Positions 1 through 8,076 are shown, counted from the first letter of the stretch. The stretch: DNA of 64,000 bases from Saprospirales bacterium (GCA_007693915.1 RECS01000105.1:1-64000), one strand, 5' to 3'. Translations and numbers: made by a program. Notes: generated by a model not told the origin, from the sequence alone.

Positions 1-2
1 TA

Positions 3-866
3 GTGGATGACAATATGCACCTAAAGGGTTTTCTGAGCTTAAAAAAAATTATCCAATCGGATCCGGACACCTTATTAAAAGATTTATATGAGTCTGAATT
101 CGTCTTTTCCTATGTGGATGAGGATAGAGAAGTCGTTGCAGCAAAAGTTGAAAAGTATGATTTAGTGGCTATCCCGGTTCTGAATTCCCAGCAGCAAATA
201 CTGGGAGTGGTTTATCACGATGACGTTATAGAGGTTATCCGAAAAGAACACACCGAGGATATGGAGAAATTTATGGGTATAGTACCCGGTGACGAAATTC
301 TTAATTATAATCAAACTTCAGTAGGGGGGCATTTTAAAAAGCGGGTGGTATGGTTGGCTGCATTGGCTGTTTTGGGCTTGATCTCGGGGATCATTATCCA
401 CAGCTTTGAAGAGGCACTAACGGTTCTAATTATTTTGGCAATGTATATTCCAATGGTTGCAGATACAGGAGGAAATGCAGGTAGTCAGGCGGCTACAGTT
501 GTGATACGTGCTTTAGCCCTAAATCAACTTGCAGTAACGGATTGGCTAAAAATTGTATGGAAAGAGGCGCGAATTGCATTTTTACTGGCTCTTGTTCTCG
601 GGGTGATCGCCTTTGGTAAGGTATTGTGGCTGTCTTGGAATACAGTTTTACCGCCAGAACACAATCTATACTTCCTCGCATTTGGCATTTCTCTTGCACT
701 TAGTTTACAGGTAATCACCTCAACGGTTGTCGGTGCCTGTCTGCCTTTGATTGTGAAAAAATTTGGAGGTGACCCAGCTGTTGCGGCAAGTCCAGCTATT
801 ACAACGACTGTTGACATTACTGGCTTGTTAATTTATTTTGGCATAGCTATGGTTTTGTTTTTCTAA
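3..866 (+). CDS. mgtE: Magnesium transporter MgtE, 5'-truncated by the window edge
   Basis: C-terminal part of an MgtE-family Mg2+ channel in the inner membrane. The reading frame is open to the window edge, so the listed GTG is an internal valine of the first CBS domain (reads VDDNMHLKGFLSL), not a start. Residues ~20-80 are the second CBS domain, which in this family senses cytoplasmic Mg2+. From ~110 to the end come five hydrophobic segments with the family pore signature MVADTGGNAGSQAATVV at about 150-165. Complete MgtE proteins have ~450 residues, so about 160 N-terminal residues (MgtE_N domain and most of CBS1) lie outside the window. Family assignment is secure; transport of other divalent ions is possible. 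Confidence 0.95.
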   Translation: MDDNMHLKGFLSLKKIIQSDPDTLLKDLYESEFVFSYVDEDREVVAAKVEKYDLVAIPVLNSQQQILGVVYHDDVIEVIRKEHTEDMEKFMGIVPGDEILNYNQTSVGGHFKKRVVWLAALAVLGLISGIIIHSFEEALTVLIILAMYIPMVADTGGNAGSQAATVVIRALALNQLAVTDWLKIVWKEARIAFLLALVLGVIAFGKVLWLSWNTVLPPEHNLYFLAFGISLALSLQVITSTVVGACLPLIVKKFGGDPAVAASPAITTTVDITGLLIYFGIAMVLFF

Positions 867-1321
867 TCTGTTTATAAAAAACTATAAAAAAGTAATTTCC
901 TTGGAAGTAGGTAATTGTCATATTATAGTTCAGTACCTTTTTAGGGAATTAGTATGTGTAAAAATTTGATCATAAGTATTTAATAAGTTATGGATAACTA
1001 TTATTTGTAAAATACCCTCTTTTTTTTCTGATAACTTTTGGTCTTTAGATAGAAACAAGTTTTTCCAAGTTTTCTTGTTATAATGTCTGTTTTGATTGAG
1101 GTATTGATTATATACTTCAGCCTAGCTATCCCTCAATTCTTCTAATAATTCTCTAATATTTTTCTTAGGAATTTCTAAAATAATTCTAAGAGGTCTCTAA
1201 CTGCATTCCCACGCAGTGAGATCTACCTTTGCGTTGCCTTTTAGAATAGCAGATGCTGCTATGTTTTCCAAACTAAAATAAATAATGCGATACGAGATTA
1301 ATTATTTACATTTTTACAGGT
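867..1321. other. Intergenic stretch, no intact gene
   Basis: 455 nt, very AT-rich, without an intact ORF. On the minus strand about 1122-1262 there is a weak protein-like trace (ILKGNAKVDL... then PKKNIRELLEELRDS and a stop) that needs at least one frameshift and a stop read-through; it may be the eroded end of an old gene, but I cannot name a family. No convincing terminator was seen for mgtE. Confidence 0.35.
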
Positions 1322-1537
1322 TTGCTTTTTACAATCAGTTCAACTGATATGTTTGCCTTCGGTCAAAATGACGAGATCGTTAATGGGGACGATCAGCTTA
1401 TCGGTCTGGTGTTAAATAAAAGAGGTTATCCATTAATTGGTTTTACAGTATATATCGAAGGACTTAGAAGAAACACTACCACCAACTTAAACGGTGAGTA
1501 TAACCTAAGAGGTATTGGAGGTCTGAATCTATATTAA
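1286..1537 (+). pseudogene. Remnant of a SusC/TonB-dependent receptor N-terminus
   Basis: The frame from 1286 reads a hydrophobic signal-peptide-like stretch (IIYIFTGLLFTISS...FAFGQ) and then GLVLNKRGYPLIGFTVYIEGLRRNTTTNLNGEYNLRGI. This matches the carboxypeptidase-D regulatory-like beta-sandwich that opens SusC-type outer-membrane receptors (pattern G-x-V-x-D-x-x-G-x-P-L-x-G-x-T-V). The frame stops right after that domain; the plug and barrel (normally ~900 more residues) are absent, and no proper start codon or ribosome site is evident (only TTG at 1322). I read it as a decayed fragment rather than a 71-residue gene. Confidence 0.55.
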
Positions 1538-1694
1538 GTCATGTTTTCGCTAATACTATACTCTTACTACTCCCAAGGATATATGATCGATATTGCTCTT
1601 TTATGAATCAACTTAAGATGGATCATTTGAAAAATAATAACGTCAAAATGTTTCCTACTTTGGAATTTTTTTAAAATTTGACACAAAATATGGA

Positions 1695-2039
1695 GTGAAA
1701 GTTAATTTTAAAATTGAGTTATTGCCGGAAGCAATTGATTTTTGGAAAACGTGGATGAAAATGCCCGCTAAAAAATCTACTATAACATCAAAAATCTCAA
1801 TTCTTCAGTGACAAAAAACTCTTCAAAAAACTAAACGATTGCATTTGGGAATTCAGGACTTTGCACAATGAAAAATCATATCCACTTTTTCTTATTGTGG
1901 GACAAATCAGGTGATAAAGAAACATTGGTTATAGCAACTCACGGTATTTTAAAGAAAACCCGGAAAACCCCCTTCCAAAGAAAATAAGAAAGCTGAAAAA
2001 ATTAGGGAACAATTCCTGAAAAGCCGAGTTGAAAGTTAA
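1695..2039 (+). pseudogene. HigB/RelE-type (phage Gp49-like) toxin, multiply frameshifted
   Basis: Reading across frames reconstructs one toxin of ~110 residues: VNFKIELLPEAIDF, then ENVDENAR-stop-KIYYNIK, then FFSDKKLFKKLNDCIWEFRT and LHNEKSYPLF in another frame, then WDKSGDKETLVIATHGILKKTRKTP in a third, then KAEKIREQFLKSRVES. This is the layout of the HigB-like mRNA interferase family (phage-derived Gp49-like), including the typical ATHG..KKT core and basic C-terminus. At least three frameshifts and one stop disrupt it, so no functional toxin can be made. It directly precedes a broken HTH antitoxin, the order expected for a higBA operon. Confidence 0.75.
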
Positions 2040-2047
2040 TAACAATA

Positions 2048-2368
2048 ATGGAAAACAAATTTAAAGCCGTTTCGATTGACACAATGATTGACAAGCACAT
2101 AGGAAACCGAGGTACTCCAAAACTGGAAGCCTTTGAACACGAGTTAAGAATTGACTTACTTGGACAAGTCATAAAGCAAGTAAGAAAAAAGCGTAATTTG
2201 ACTCAGGTATAATTTGACGAACTTGTGGGTGTGCAGAAAACCCAAATTTCAAAAATAGAAAACAGCGTAAAAAACGCCAGGTTTGAAACTATAATGAAGG
2301 TTTTTGAGACATTGAGGGCAAAAGTGAATTTTAAGGTGGAAATGAATAACCAAATGCTTTCTTATTAA
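2048..2368 (+). pseudogene. HigA-type HTH antitoxin with in-frame stop
   Basis: A 106-codon frame starting ATG at 2048 and ending TAA at 2366-2368, interrupted by TAA at codon 55 (2210-2212). It reads MENKFKAVSIDTMIDKHIG..., then QVIKQVRKKRNLTQ-V-stop-FDELVGVQKTQISKIENSVKNARFETIMKVFETL. The second half is an XRE/Cro helix-turn-helix of the antitoxin that partners HigB-like toxins. The family normally has LTQEEFDELVG here, so the Q-V-stop-F reading suggests GAA-to-TAA and GAA-to-GTA changes. With the broken toxin 8 nt upstream this is a dead toxin-antitoxin locus. Confidence 0.8.
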
Positions 2369-2415
2369 CCAATCCGTCTGATTAATGCTGAATTCACACA
2401 TCGTGTATAGCTCAT

Positions 2416-2436
2416 TGCTGGTATTCCTTGCCAGCA
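2416..2436 (+). terminator. Weak hairpin, possible terminator
   Basis: TGCTGG and CCAGCA are separated by 9 nt and followed after ~13 nt by a run of T. The stem is only 6 bp and the T-run is displaced, so termination is doubtful. Confidence 0.3.
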
Positions 2437-2457
2437 TTCAGGCATGATTATTTTTTT

Positions 2458-2465
2458 TATTTTTG
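2458..2465 (+). promoter_or_regulatory. Bacteroidota -7 box TATTTTTG
   Basis: Perfect TAnnTTTG match. It lies downstream of the first ATG of the track ORF (2444) and 20 nt before the ATG at 2486, so it decides the start of the nitroreductase gene. Confidence 0.5.
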
Positions 2466-2485
2466 TGACTTTAAAATACCTGCAA

Positions 2486-3055
2486 ATGAACATTATTGAA
2501 GCCATCAAGTCGCGTCAATCCCTTTTTCCTGAAATGTATTCAGGGGAAATAATTGAAGATAAAGTTATTCTTGATTTACTGGATTTAGCCAATTTTGCTC
2601 CTACTCATAGATTGACCCAACCATGGCGATTTATTGTGATTACAGGGGAAGGAAAGAAGCGTTTGGGATCCTATTTGGCGGAAGAATACAGGCAGGGAAC
2701 TATTTCAGAACAATTCTCTGAAATGAAATATAAAAAGAAATTGACCAACCCCCTTAAAGCTTCCCATATCCTGGCAATTATCATGAAAAGGGATGAAAAA
2801 GAATCCGTCCCTGAATGGGAAGAAATAGCAGCTGTTAGTTGCGCAGTTCAAAATATATGGATCGCTGCCTGTAGTATTGGGTTAGGATGCTACTGGAGTA
2901 CCCCTGAAGATATTATCGGACGTCCGGCCATATTGCCACTAGAGAAAGAGGAAAAGTGTCTTGGTTTGTTCTATATCGGCAAGCCTAAAGCCAAAATTGA
3001 TGTACCAAAAAACCGAACACCGATGAGCGAAAAGATTAGGTTTATGGAGCTTTAA
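2486..3055 (+). CDS. Nitroreductase family protein
   Basis: 189 residues from the ATG at 2486; the track start at 2444 adds a non-conserved hydrophobic leader and lies upstream of the likely promoter. The protein opens MNIIEAIKSRQS and continues LLDLANFAPTHRLTQPWRFIVI, the FMN-binding N-terminal pattern of NfsA/NfnB-like nitroreductases (R-x-S phosphate contact and A-P-T/S-x-x-x-x-Q-P-W-x-F). The C-terminal half has AVQNIWIAACSIGLGCYWSTP, the usual helix and loop near the flavin. It is a cytoplasmic NAD(P)H-dependent flavoprotein; the substrate cannot be told from sequence. It stands alone, convergent with the gene at 3060. Confidence 0.88.
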   Translation: MNIIEAIKSRQSLFPEMYSGEIIEDKVILDLLDLANFAPTHRLTQPWRFIVITGEGKKRLGSYLAEEYRQGTISEQFSEMKYKKKLTNPLKASHILAIIMKRDEKESVPEWEEIAAVSCAVQNIWIAACSIGLGCYWSTPEDIIGRPAILPLEKEEKCLGLFYIGKPKAKIDVPKNRTPMSEKIRFMEL

Positions 3056-3059
3056 AAAG

Positions 3060-3737
3060 CTAAGTTAAGCGATTCTTTTTTTTTACATTGATCAATTTTA
3101 ACCTCCTGTTTACCCGCAGTTGAGACAAAAATTCCTCAAGTTTCTCAATCTCATTTTGTTTTTCAATGGTTGGAAATGGATTTTTTTCACCGGTAATAAA
3201 ATCATTGGTTGTGAAATCCATAGGGACAAGAGGATAAATAATGAGTTTAGGATTGTATTTGTTCTCTCTATCAATTCTAAATGACCGAATATCATTAAAG
3301 TCGATGTAATGAAAATCGGTCTTGTTTTTTCTGTAAAATTTAAAAAAAATGCCATTATCAGTTACAGCATAGGCAGTATTATGATTAGTTTTTCGAAGTG
3401 AAAGTGGAGAAAGTATAATGGAGAATATAAGCGAAATGAAAAAAAATACTCTATCCATTAGTCTGGGGCCTTCAATTATACCGTAAATAGCAAACAGCCC
3501 AGCAAGAACAAGCAGGATAATAACAATATAAGGGTGTAATGGAAATCTTAGATTTCTAAGTGACCAAAGCGTTAAAAAATGTCGAATCATTGGTTTGCCG
3601 GCCCATAATATATTCATATTTCCATGGCTTATTTTATGTATGTAATCCATGAAATGTCTATCCCTTCTGAAACCGTCGATGGCTTTAGGATTGATTGGCT
3701 TTAATTCAGAGATTTTCGACAAAAAATTGGCATTCAC
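3060..3737 (-). CDS. Two-TM membrane protein with PH-like domain
   Basis: 225 residues. After ~65 polar residues come two hydrophobic helices (PYIVIILLVLAGLFAIYGII and VFFFISLIFSIILSPLSL), then a soluble region beginning TAYAVTDNGIFFKF...FHYIDFNDIRSFRID. That arrangement (TM pair, then Y-x-V-T-D-x-x-I and a strand-rich stretch) resembles bacterial PH-domain (bPH_2/YdbT-like) membrane proteins. The end is strongly basic (RRLKLINVKKKN). It follows the MarR gene by 25 nt on the same strand, so the two are probably co-transcribed. A TAGGATT half-site (3751-3757) lies in that gap. Function unknown; the PH assignment is by pattern only. Confidence 0.6.
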   Translation of the reverse strand: MNANFLSKISELKPINPKAIDGFRRDRHFMDYIHKISHGNMNILWAGKPMIRHFLTLWSLRNLRFPLHPYIVIILLVLAGLFAIYGIIEGPRLMDRVFFFISLIFSIILSPLSLRKTNHNTAYAVTDNGIFFKFYRKNKTDFHYIDFNDIRSFRIDRENKYNPKLIIYPLVPMDFTTNDFITGEKNPFPTIEKQNEIEKLEEFLSQLRVNRRLKLINVKKKNRLT

Positions 3738-3762
3738 AATTTTAAGTTTTAGGATTAAAAAA

Positions 3763-4377
3763 CTATATAGCTACCTCTTCATGTTCCGGGCAGTCTATTC
3801 GTAAATCTGCTACCTCTAATTTCTCCATCAGGAGATTACAAAAATGGCTTTTTGAATCGCTTTTATATTGATGATACCGGCAACTTAAACACATTCTCTG
3901 TAGGGTGATAATCCCTGTTTTATTGAGAAATGATATAATATCTAAAAGTTTTAATAGAAGAAGCTCTTTCTCCGTATCATTCATTTGTTCTATGGGCTTA
4001 CGAATATCCTGAGAAAATAAAGAAGTCTTTGCTGCTACCTCCATGCCTTTAGCTGTTAGGTGTAGTATTTGACTTCTGTTGTCGGTTGAATCAAATTCTT
4101 TACGAACCAGTTCCTTTTGTACCAGGACTCTAACGGAATCACTTATAGTAGCCTTGGTCATATTGAATTCATCAGCGAGGTAACTTACTTTTCGCTTTTT
4201 TAAATGGTGATTTTGTAAAAAAATCAGGATCTGAATCATGATGGGACTGAGGGAGAAATCCTTACTTTCCTGCCATAACAAAACCCTGAATGCCTGTGCA
4301 ATCCTCTCCAAAGAGACGACAATCTTACTTTCAATATTCAGGTTTTGAAAATCCAGGTTAAAGTCCGATTCTTTCAT
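3763..4377 (-). CDS. MarR-family regulator with C-terminal Cys cluster
   Basis: 204 residues. Residues ~25-140 form a MarR winged helix-turn-helix: LSPIMIQILIFLQNHH, then VSYLADEFNMTKATISDSVRVLVQKELVRK (recognition helix TKATISDSV), then wing residues DSTDNRSQILHLTAKG. The last 45 residues are unusual for MarR: C163-x2-C166-x13-C180-x15-C196 with His169, His178 and His199 nearby, ending DCPEHEE. That arrangement could bind zinc or an Fe-S cluster, or form a thiol switch. Upstream on the same strand lie a secreted protein and a glutaredoxin-like gene preceded by matching TAGGAATCCTA palindromes, the natural candidates for its operators. No such palindrome is visible before marR itself. Ligand unknown. 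Confidence 0.85.
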   Translation of the reverse strand: MKESDFNLDFQNLNIESKIVVSLERIAQAFRVLLWQESKDFSLSPIMIQILIFLQNHHLKKRKVSYLADEFNMTKATISDSVRVLVQKELVRKEFDSTDNRSQILHLTAKGMEVAAKTSLFSQDIRKPIEQMNDTEKELLLLKLLDIISFLNKTGIITLQRMCLSCRYHQYKSDSKSHFCNLLMEKLEVADLRIDCPEHEEVAI

Positions 4378-4440
4378 AAGTATAGTACATCTATTTTTTA
4401 TTCAATTGCAAGATAATAAAATATTGCCATCTAACTTACA

Positions 4441-4448
4441 CAAAAGTA
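4441..4448 (-). promoter_or_regulatory. Putative -7 box TACTTTTG for the marR gene
   Basis: Reads TACTTTTG on the minus strand, a TAnnTTTG match about 63 nt before the marR ATG and directly after the terminator hairpin of the preceding operon. No clear -33 element. Confidence 0.4.
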
Positions 4449-4452
4449 AAGA

Positions 4453-4478
4453 GGCGTCTGAAAATGCTTTCAGACGCC
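4453..4478 (-). terminator. Rho-independent terminator
   Basis: Perfect 11-bp stem GGCGTCTGAAA / TTTCAGACGCC with the 4-nt loop ATGC. On the minus strand it is followed by a T-rich tract (TCTTTACTTTTG). It closes the glutaredoxin/secreted-protein unit before marR. Confidence 0.85.
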
Positions 4479-4502
4479 CTGTTACTTAGGAACGGAATTA
4501 AA

Positions 4503-5258
4503 TTAATTTTGCTTTTTTACAGAATAGGGTAAAGATAAGTCTCCACTTGCCACTCCGTATACCTTATAAACTCCTAACATCGGCATATCGCCATTTCCAT
4601 GTGAAGAATCGCCCTCTCCATCACCGGTGTTGACCATCATAAAACAGGTGACAACATCAAACTTTAAATCGGTATTGAATCGAATTCTATAATCCGGTAC
4701 AACGACCCTGATTTTGTTGCCGTCTGTAATGATTTGAAAACCAGGAGAGTCCATATACATTGGCATTCCCGGATTTGTCGGAGGCATGACTACTGATTCA
4801 TCCTGAGGATCAAATTCCTTAACGGAAAAGCCACCTTCTACTCTGTCATCCTGATTGAGAACCACCCAATGTGGGTGCCAAATTGCTCCATCGTTATGAT
4901 AGTTTCCATCTCCACTTTCGTCCCACAAAGGTGTGTCATCAAAATCGGGATGAGAAGTTAAAGCTAATGCGAGAATGCCCTCTGCCTTCCCAAAGCCTAC
5001 CACCTCCGGACTGAGATTAGTTGGGAATACATATCCTAGAACCGGAGCTCCATTAAGTTGCCCTGCTGGTACCGGTTTTGTATTACCTGCTAAACCCTCT
5101 ACTTCTACCTCCCAAACTGTGGCAGCTATCCAAGGATGATGGGTAACACTTGCATTTTTAATTTGGAAGTCTTTGTTGTCGTAATTACTACAATTTTCGC
5201 AGGCATATAAATCGAAAAATGAAGCAATGAATACGGTAATAAAAATAAGTTTTTTCAT
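4503..5258 (-). CDS. Secreted protein of unknown function
   Basis: 251 residues starting with a signal peptide (MKKLIFITVFIASFFDLYACENC). The mature part begins with a Cys pair (C-x-x-C) and contains WIAATVWEVEVEGL, GAPVLGYVFPTNLSPEVVGFG, LALTSHPDFDDTPLWDESGDGNYHND, IWHPHWVVLN and a His/Gly-rich DGEGDSSHGNGDMP near the end. Several conserved-looking His and Asp residues (HPDFDD, HPHW) could bind a metal, but I do not recognise the family. It lies 43 nt downstream of the glutaredoxin-like gene, with a TAGGAATCCTA palindrome 11 nt before its ATG, and is followed by a strong terminator. Probably periplasmic or extracytoplasmic and under the neighbouring MarR regulator (inference). Confidence 0.7.
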   Translation of the reverse strand: MKKLIFITVFIASFFDLYACENCSNYDNKDFQIKNASVTHHPWIAATVWEVEVEGLAGNTKPVPAGQLNGAPVLGYVFPTNLSPEVVGFGKAEGILALALTSHPDFDDTPLWDESGDGNYHNDGAIWHPHWVVLNQDDRVEGGFSVKEFDPQDESVVMPPTNPGMPMYMDSPGFQIITDGNKIRVVVPDYRIRFNTDLKFDVVTCFMMVNTGDGEGDSSHGNGDMPMLGVYKVYGVASGDLSLPYSVKKQN

Positions 5259-5269
5259 GATTTGTTAAT

Positions 5270-5282
5270 TTAGGAATCCTAA
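5270..5282 (-). promoter_or_regulatory. Operator-like palindrome TTAGGAATCCTAA
   Basis: A perfect odd palindrome (TTAGGA-A-TCCTAA, 13 bp) in the gap between the two minus-strand genes, 11 nt before the ATG of the secreted-protein gene. Its 11-bp core recurs at 5581-5591. Size and symmetry suit a MarR dimer. Confidence 0.65.
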
Positions 5283-5301
5283 CTAATAGGTTTAAAAAAA
5301 G

Positions 5302-5535
5302 TTAACTAATTAAATCCTCAATTGAAGCTCCATAATTAATATGAAGAATAGTACCTGAAGAAGTGACTAAAGCCGGTACTGATTTCAGACCAGCTTCTTT
5401 TGCAGGTAATATCTTTTCCGGTTGATCTCCTAAATTGACAATCTCGACACTATCCTTATCAATCAATTGGAGAATTTCATTTTCAGCGCTTTTGCAAACG
5501 GAGCAACCCGCATGATAAAAAATGTTTTTTTTCAT
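5302..5535 (-). CDS. Small glutaredoxin/thioredoxin-fold protein
   Basis: 77 residues, no signal peptide. Reads MKKNIFYHAGCSVCKSAENEILQLIDKDSVEIVNLGDQPEKILPAKEAGLKSVPALV. This is a minimal thioredoxin fold: C11-x-x-C14 active site after the first strand and a cis-Pro loop (SVPALV) at ~58-63. It is about the size of a glutaredoxin or NrdH. It should act in the cytoplasm on disulfides or metal-bound thiols. It is the first gene of a minus-strand unit with the secreted protein, driven by a promoter whose -7 box is abutted by the second TAGGAATCCTA palindrome. Precise substrate unknown. Confidence 0.8.
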   Translation of the reverse strand: MKKNIFYHAGCSVCKSAENEILQLIDKDSVEIVNLGDQPEKILPAKEAGLKSVPALVTSSGTILHINYGASIEDLIS

Positions 5536-5570
5536 TGGTAATGTTTTTTATTTAAAATATTTTGTCACTG

Positions 5571-5591
5571 CAAATATAGGTAGGAATCCTA
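5571..5591 (-). promoter_or_regulatory. Promoter with abutting TAGGAATCCTA operator
   Basis: On the minus strand TATATTTG (5571-5578) is a perfect TAnnTTTG -7 box 36 nt before the glutaredoxin-like ATG. Two bases upstream sits the palindrome TAGGAATCCTA (5581-5591), the core of the element at 5270-5282. A protein bound there would block RNA polymerase between the -33 and -7 elements, as expected for a repressor. Confidence 0.7.
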
Positions 5592-5713
5592 ATTAAATAA
5601 ATATTTTACAAGATTTTTTTTAGATGCATTCCATTTTTATCTTTAAGTAGCCATAAAATCGTGGTAATCTTTCATCCGATTTCTAAAAATCTTTTTAAAC
5701 TCTAAAAAAAAAT

Positions 5714-5721
5714 TATCTTTG
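5714..5721 (+). promoter_or_regulatory. Putative -7 box TATCTTTG for hppA
   Basis: TAnnTTTG match 73 nt before the hppA ATG, giving a leader of about 65 nt. No clear TTTG at -33. Confidence 0.45.
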
Positions 5722-5793
5722 CGATCTTTTAAGGTCTTTTATCACATGGGCTTTAATTGAAATTATTCTTTGATTATTTAACAAATCTTCATT

Positions 5794-8076
5794 ATGGAAT
5801 CATTATACCTTTTATTACCACTTTTTGGAGTACTTGGACTGGCGTATATGGCCTGGTTATCTTTCTGGGTTGGAAAGCAAGATCCGGGTAATGAGAAAAT
5901 GTCTGGAATTGCAAAATACATTGCCGATGGTGCAATGGCATTTTTGAAGGCAGAATATACTAGTCTTGCAATATTTGTAGTCATCGCAGGTGCCGCGCTG
6001 GGTATACTGTCTTTTCAGGTGGATACTACACATTGGTTTATAGTAATTGCTTTTGTTATTGGTGCAGGTTTTTCCGCCATTGCCGGAGTAATCGGGATGA
6101 AAATTGCAACGAAAGCAAATGTGAGGACCGCTCAGGCTGCTCGTGAGAGTCTTCCAAAAGCCTTGCAGATTGCCTTTAGGGGTGGTACTGTTATGGGATT
6201 AGGTGTTGCCGGTTTGGCAGTTTTGGGTTTAAGTGCATTATTTGCCATTTTCTTTATCTATTTTATGGGTGGAGAGTGGACTGGTGCAATGATCAATGGA
6301 ACCAATATGGATGCCCATAAAGCAATGACTGTAGTATTGGAAGTATTGGCAGGGTTTTCATTGGGTGCTGAGTCGATAGCGCTGTTTGCCAGAGTAGGCG
6401 GGGGTATTTATACCAAAGCTGCAGATGTAGGAGCTGATTTGGTTGGAAAAGTTGAAGCTGGTATTCCTGAAGACGATCCTCGCAACCCTGCAACTATTGC
6501 AGATAACGTAGGTGATAATGTAGGTGATGTTGCAGGAATGGGAGCTGACCTTTTTGGATCCTATGTAGCTACTATTTTAGCTGCAATGGTACTTGGAAAT
6601 TATGTCATTCGTGATATGGGAGGTGAAATAGCAGATGCATTTGGAGGCTTAGGTCCAATTTTATTGCCGGTCCTTATTGCCGGATTGGGGATTTTGTTTT
6701 CAATTATAGGAACTTGGTTTGTTAGGGTAAAAAGTGATGTAACCTCAGAGGGTAAAGTTCAATTTGCAATGAATCTTGGAAATTGGATGTCAATCGCCCT
6801 TACCGGTGTTGCATCCTATTTTGCTATTAAATGGATGTTACCTGATGTATTAGATATTCAGGTTTTTAGTCAGGGTGAATTTTATATGTCAACAGCTACA
6901 TCAAATGATGTGTTTTTTGCTGTTTTGATTGGTCTTTTTGTTGGTGCGTCAATCGCGTATCTGACTGAGTACTATACCGGTATGGGGAAGAAACCTGTAC
7001 TTGGAATAGTCAGACAATCATCAACCGGGCATGCCACCAATATCATTGCCGGTCTTTCCGTTGGTATGATGTCCACTTTTTTACCTATACTTTTATTCGC
7101 ATTCGCCATTTGGGGAGCTTATGCCTTTGCAGGATTTTATGGCGTGGCTATTGCAGTTAGCTCAATGATGGCTACTACTGCCATGCAGTTGGCAATTGAT
7201 GCCTTTGGTCCTATAGCTGATAATGCCGGTGGAATCGCCGAAATGAGTGAACTTCCTCCTGAGGTTAGAAAAAGAACTGATATTCTCGATAGTGTGGGTA
7301 ACACAACTGCTGCTATGGGTAAGGGTTTTGCAATTGCATCAGCAGCATTGACTGCATTAGCTCTTTTTGCAGCTTATGTCACATTTACCGGAATCAAAGG
7401 GATAAATATTTTTGATGCCAAAGTGCTTGCTGCTCTATTTATAGGTGCTATGATTCCAGTGGTCTTTTCGGCTCTTGCTATTAGTGCTGTAGGTAGAGCC
7501 GCCATGGCAATGGTAGAAGAAGTAAGAAGACAATTCAGAGAGATCCCCGGTATTCTTGAGGGAACAGCAACTCCGGAATATGAAAAATGTGTAGAGATAT
7601 CCACTAAAGCAGCATTGCGTGAAATGTTGTTACCCGGTTCACTTTCTATCGTAGTTCCTGTATTAGTTGGTTTTACAATGGGACCTGAGGCCCTTGGTAG
7701 TTATATGGCAGGTGTTACTGTCTCCGGTGTAATGTGGGCAATCTTCCAAAACAATGCAGGTGGTGCATGGGACAATGCTAAAAAATCTTTTGAAGCCGGT
7801 GTAGAAATTAACGGTGAAATGGTATATAAAGGATCCGAGGCCCATAAAGCTTCTGTAACCGGTGATACTGTTGGTGATCCTTTCAAAGACACTTCCGGTC
7901 CATCAATGAATATTCTCATTAAGTTAACTTGCCTTGTTGGACTTGTTATTGCTCCGGTTTTGGGAGTAATGTACGCAGATCAATTACAGGGAGAGAATAT
8001 GGAAAATAATAACATCCAAGGAATTGAAATCGGTGAACTCAATACTGAGGAAGGTGATATTTATAAATTGGATTAG
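5794..8076 (+). CDS. hppA: Membrane-bound ion-pumping pyrophosphatase
   Basis: 760 residues, a multi-spanning inner-membrane enzyme that couples hydrolysis of PPi to H+ and/or Na+ export. The substrate site is plain: [20 protein letters not shown] (~203-222) and [20 protein letters not shown] (237-256), the conserved lysine and aspartates that hold Mg-PPi. [11 protein letters not shown] begins at 502; Ala at the fifth position of GNTTA(A), where K+-independent enzymes carry Lys, predicts a K+-dependent enzyme. Bacteroidota members of the K+-dependent branch include Na+ and dual Na+/H+ pumps, but the ion cannot be fixed by eye. Single-gene unit followed by a strong terminator. The ~25-residue polar tail after the last helix is slightly unusual. 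Confidence 0.97.
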   Translation: MESLYLLLPLFGVLGLAYMAWLSFWVGKQDPGNEKMSGIAKYIADGAMAFLKAEYTSLAIFVVIAGAALGILSFQVDTTHWFIVIAFVIGAGFSAIAGVIGMKIATKANVRTAQAARESLPKALQIAFRGGTVMGLGVAGLAVLGLSALFAIFFIYFMGGEWTGAMINGTNMDAHKAMTVVLEVLAGFSLGAESIALFARVGGGIYTKAADVGADLVGKVEAGIPEDDPRNPATIADNVGDNVGDVAGMGADLFGSYVATILAAMVLGNYVIRDMGGEIADAFGGLGPILLPVLIAGLGILFSIIGTWFVRVKSDVTSEGKVQFAMNLGNWMSIALTGVASYFAIKWMLPDVLDIQVFSQGEFYMSTATSNDVFFAVLIGLFVGASIAYLTEYYTGMGKKPVLGIVRQSSTGHATNIIAGLSVGMMSTFLPILLFAFAIWGAYAFAGFYGVAIAVSSMMATTAMQLAIDAFGPIADNAGGIAEMSELPPEVRKRTDILDSVGNTTAAMGKGFAIASAALTALALFAAYVTFTGIKGINIFDAKVLAALFIGAMIPVVFSALAISAVGRAAMAMVEEVRRQFREIPGILEGTATPEYEKCVEISTKAALREMLLPGSLSIVVPVLVGFTMGPEALGSYMAGVTVSGVMWAIFQNNAGGAWDNAKKSFEAGVEINGEMVYKGSEAHKASVTGDTVGDPFKDTSGPSMNILIKLTCLVGLVIAPVLGVMYADQLQGENMENNNIQGIEIGELNTEEGDIYKLD

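Noticed and set aside
524-817. 97-residue minus-strand ORF inside mgtE
   Set aside because: Antisense shadow of the conserved MgtE frame; composition is not protein-like. The same holds for the other antisense ORFs of the track inside hppA, purH, topA, recG, prmC and the large T9SS gene.
2249-2437. 62-residue minus-strand ORF
   Set aside because: Lies antisense to the antitoxin pseudogene and the following hairpin; no recognisable motif.
3110-3355. 81-residue minus-strand ORF
   Set aside because: Another frame of the PH-like membrane-protein gene at 3060-3737; the longer frame has TM segments and start context.
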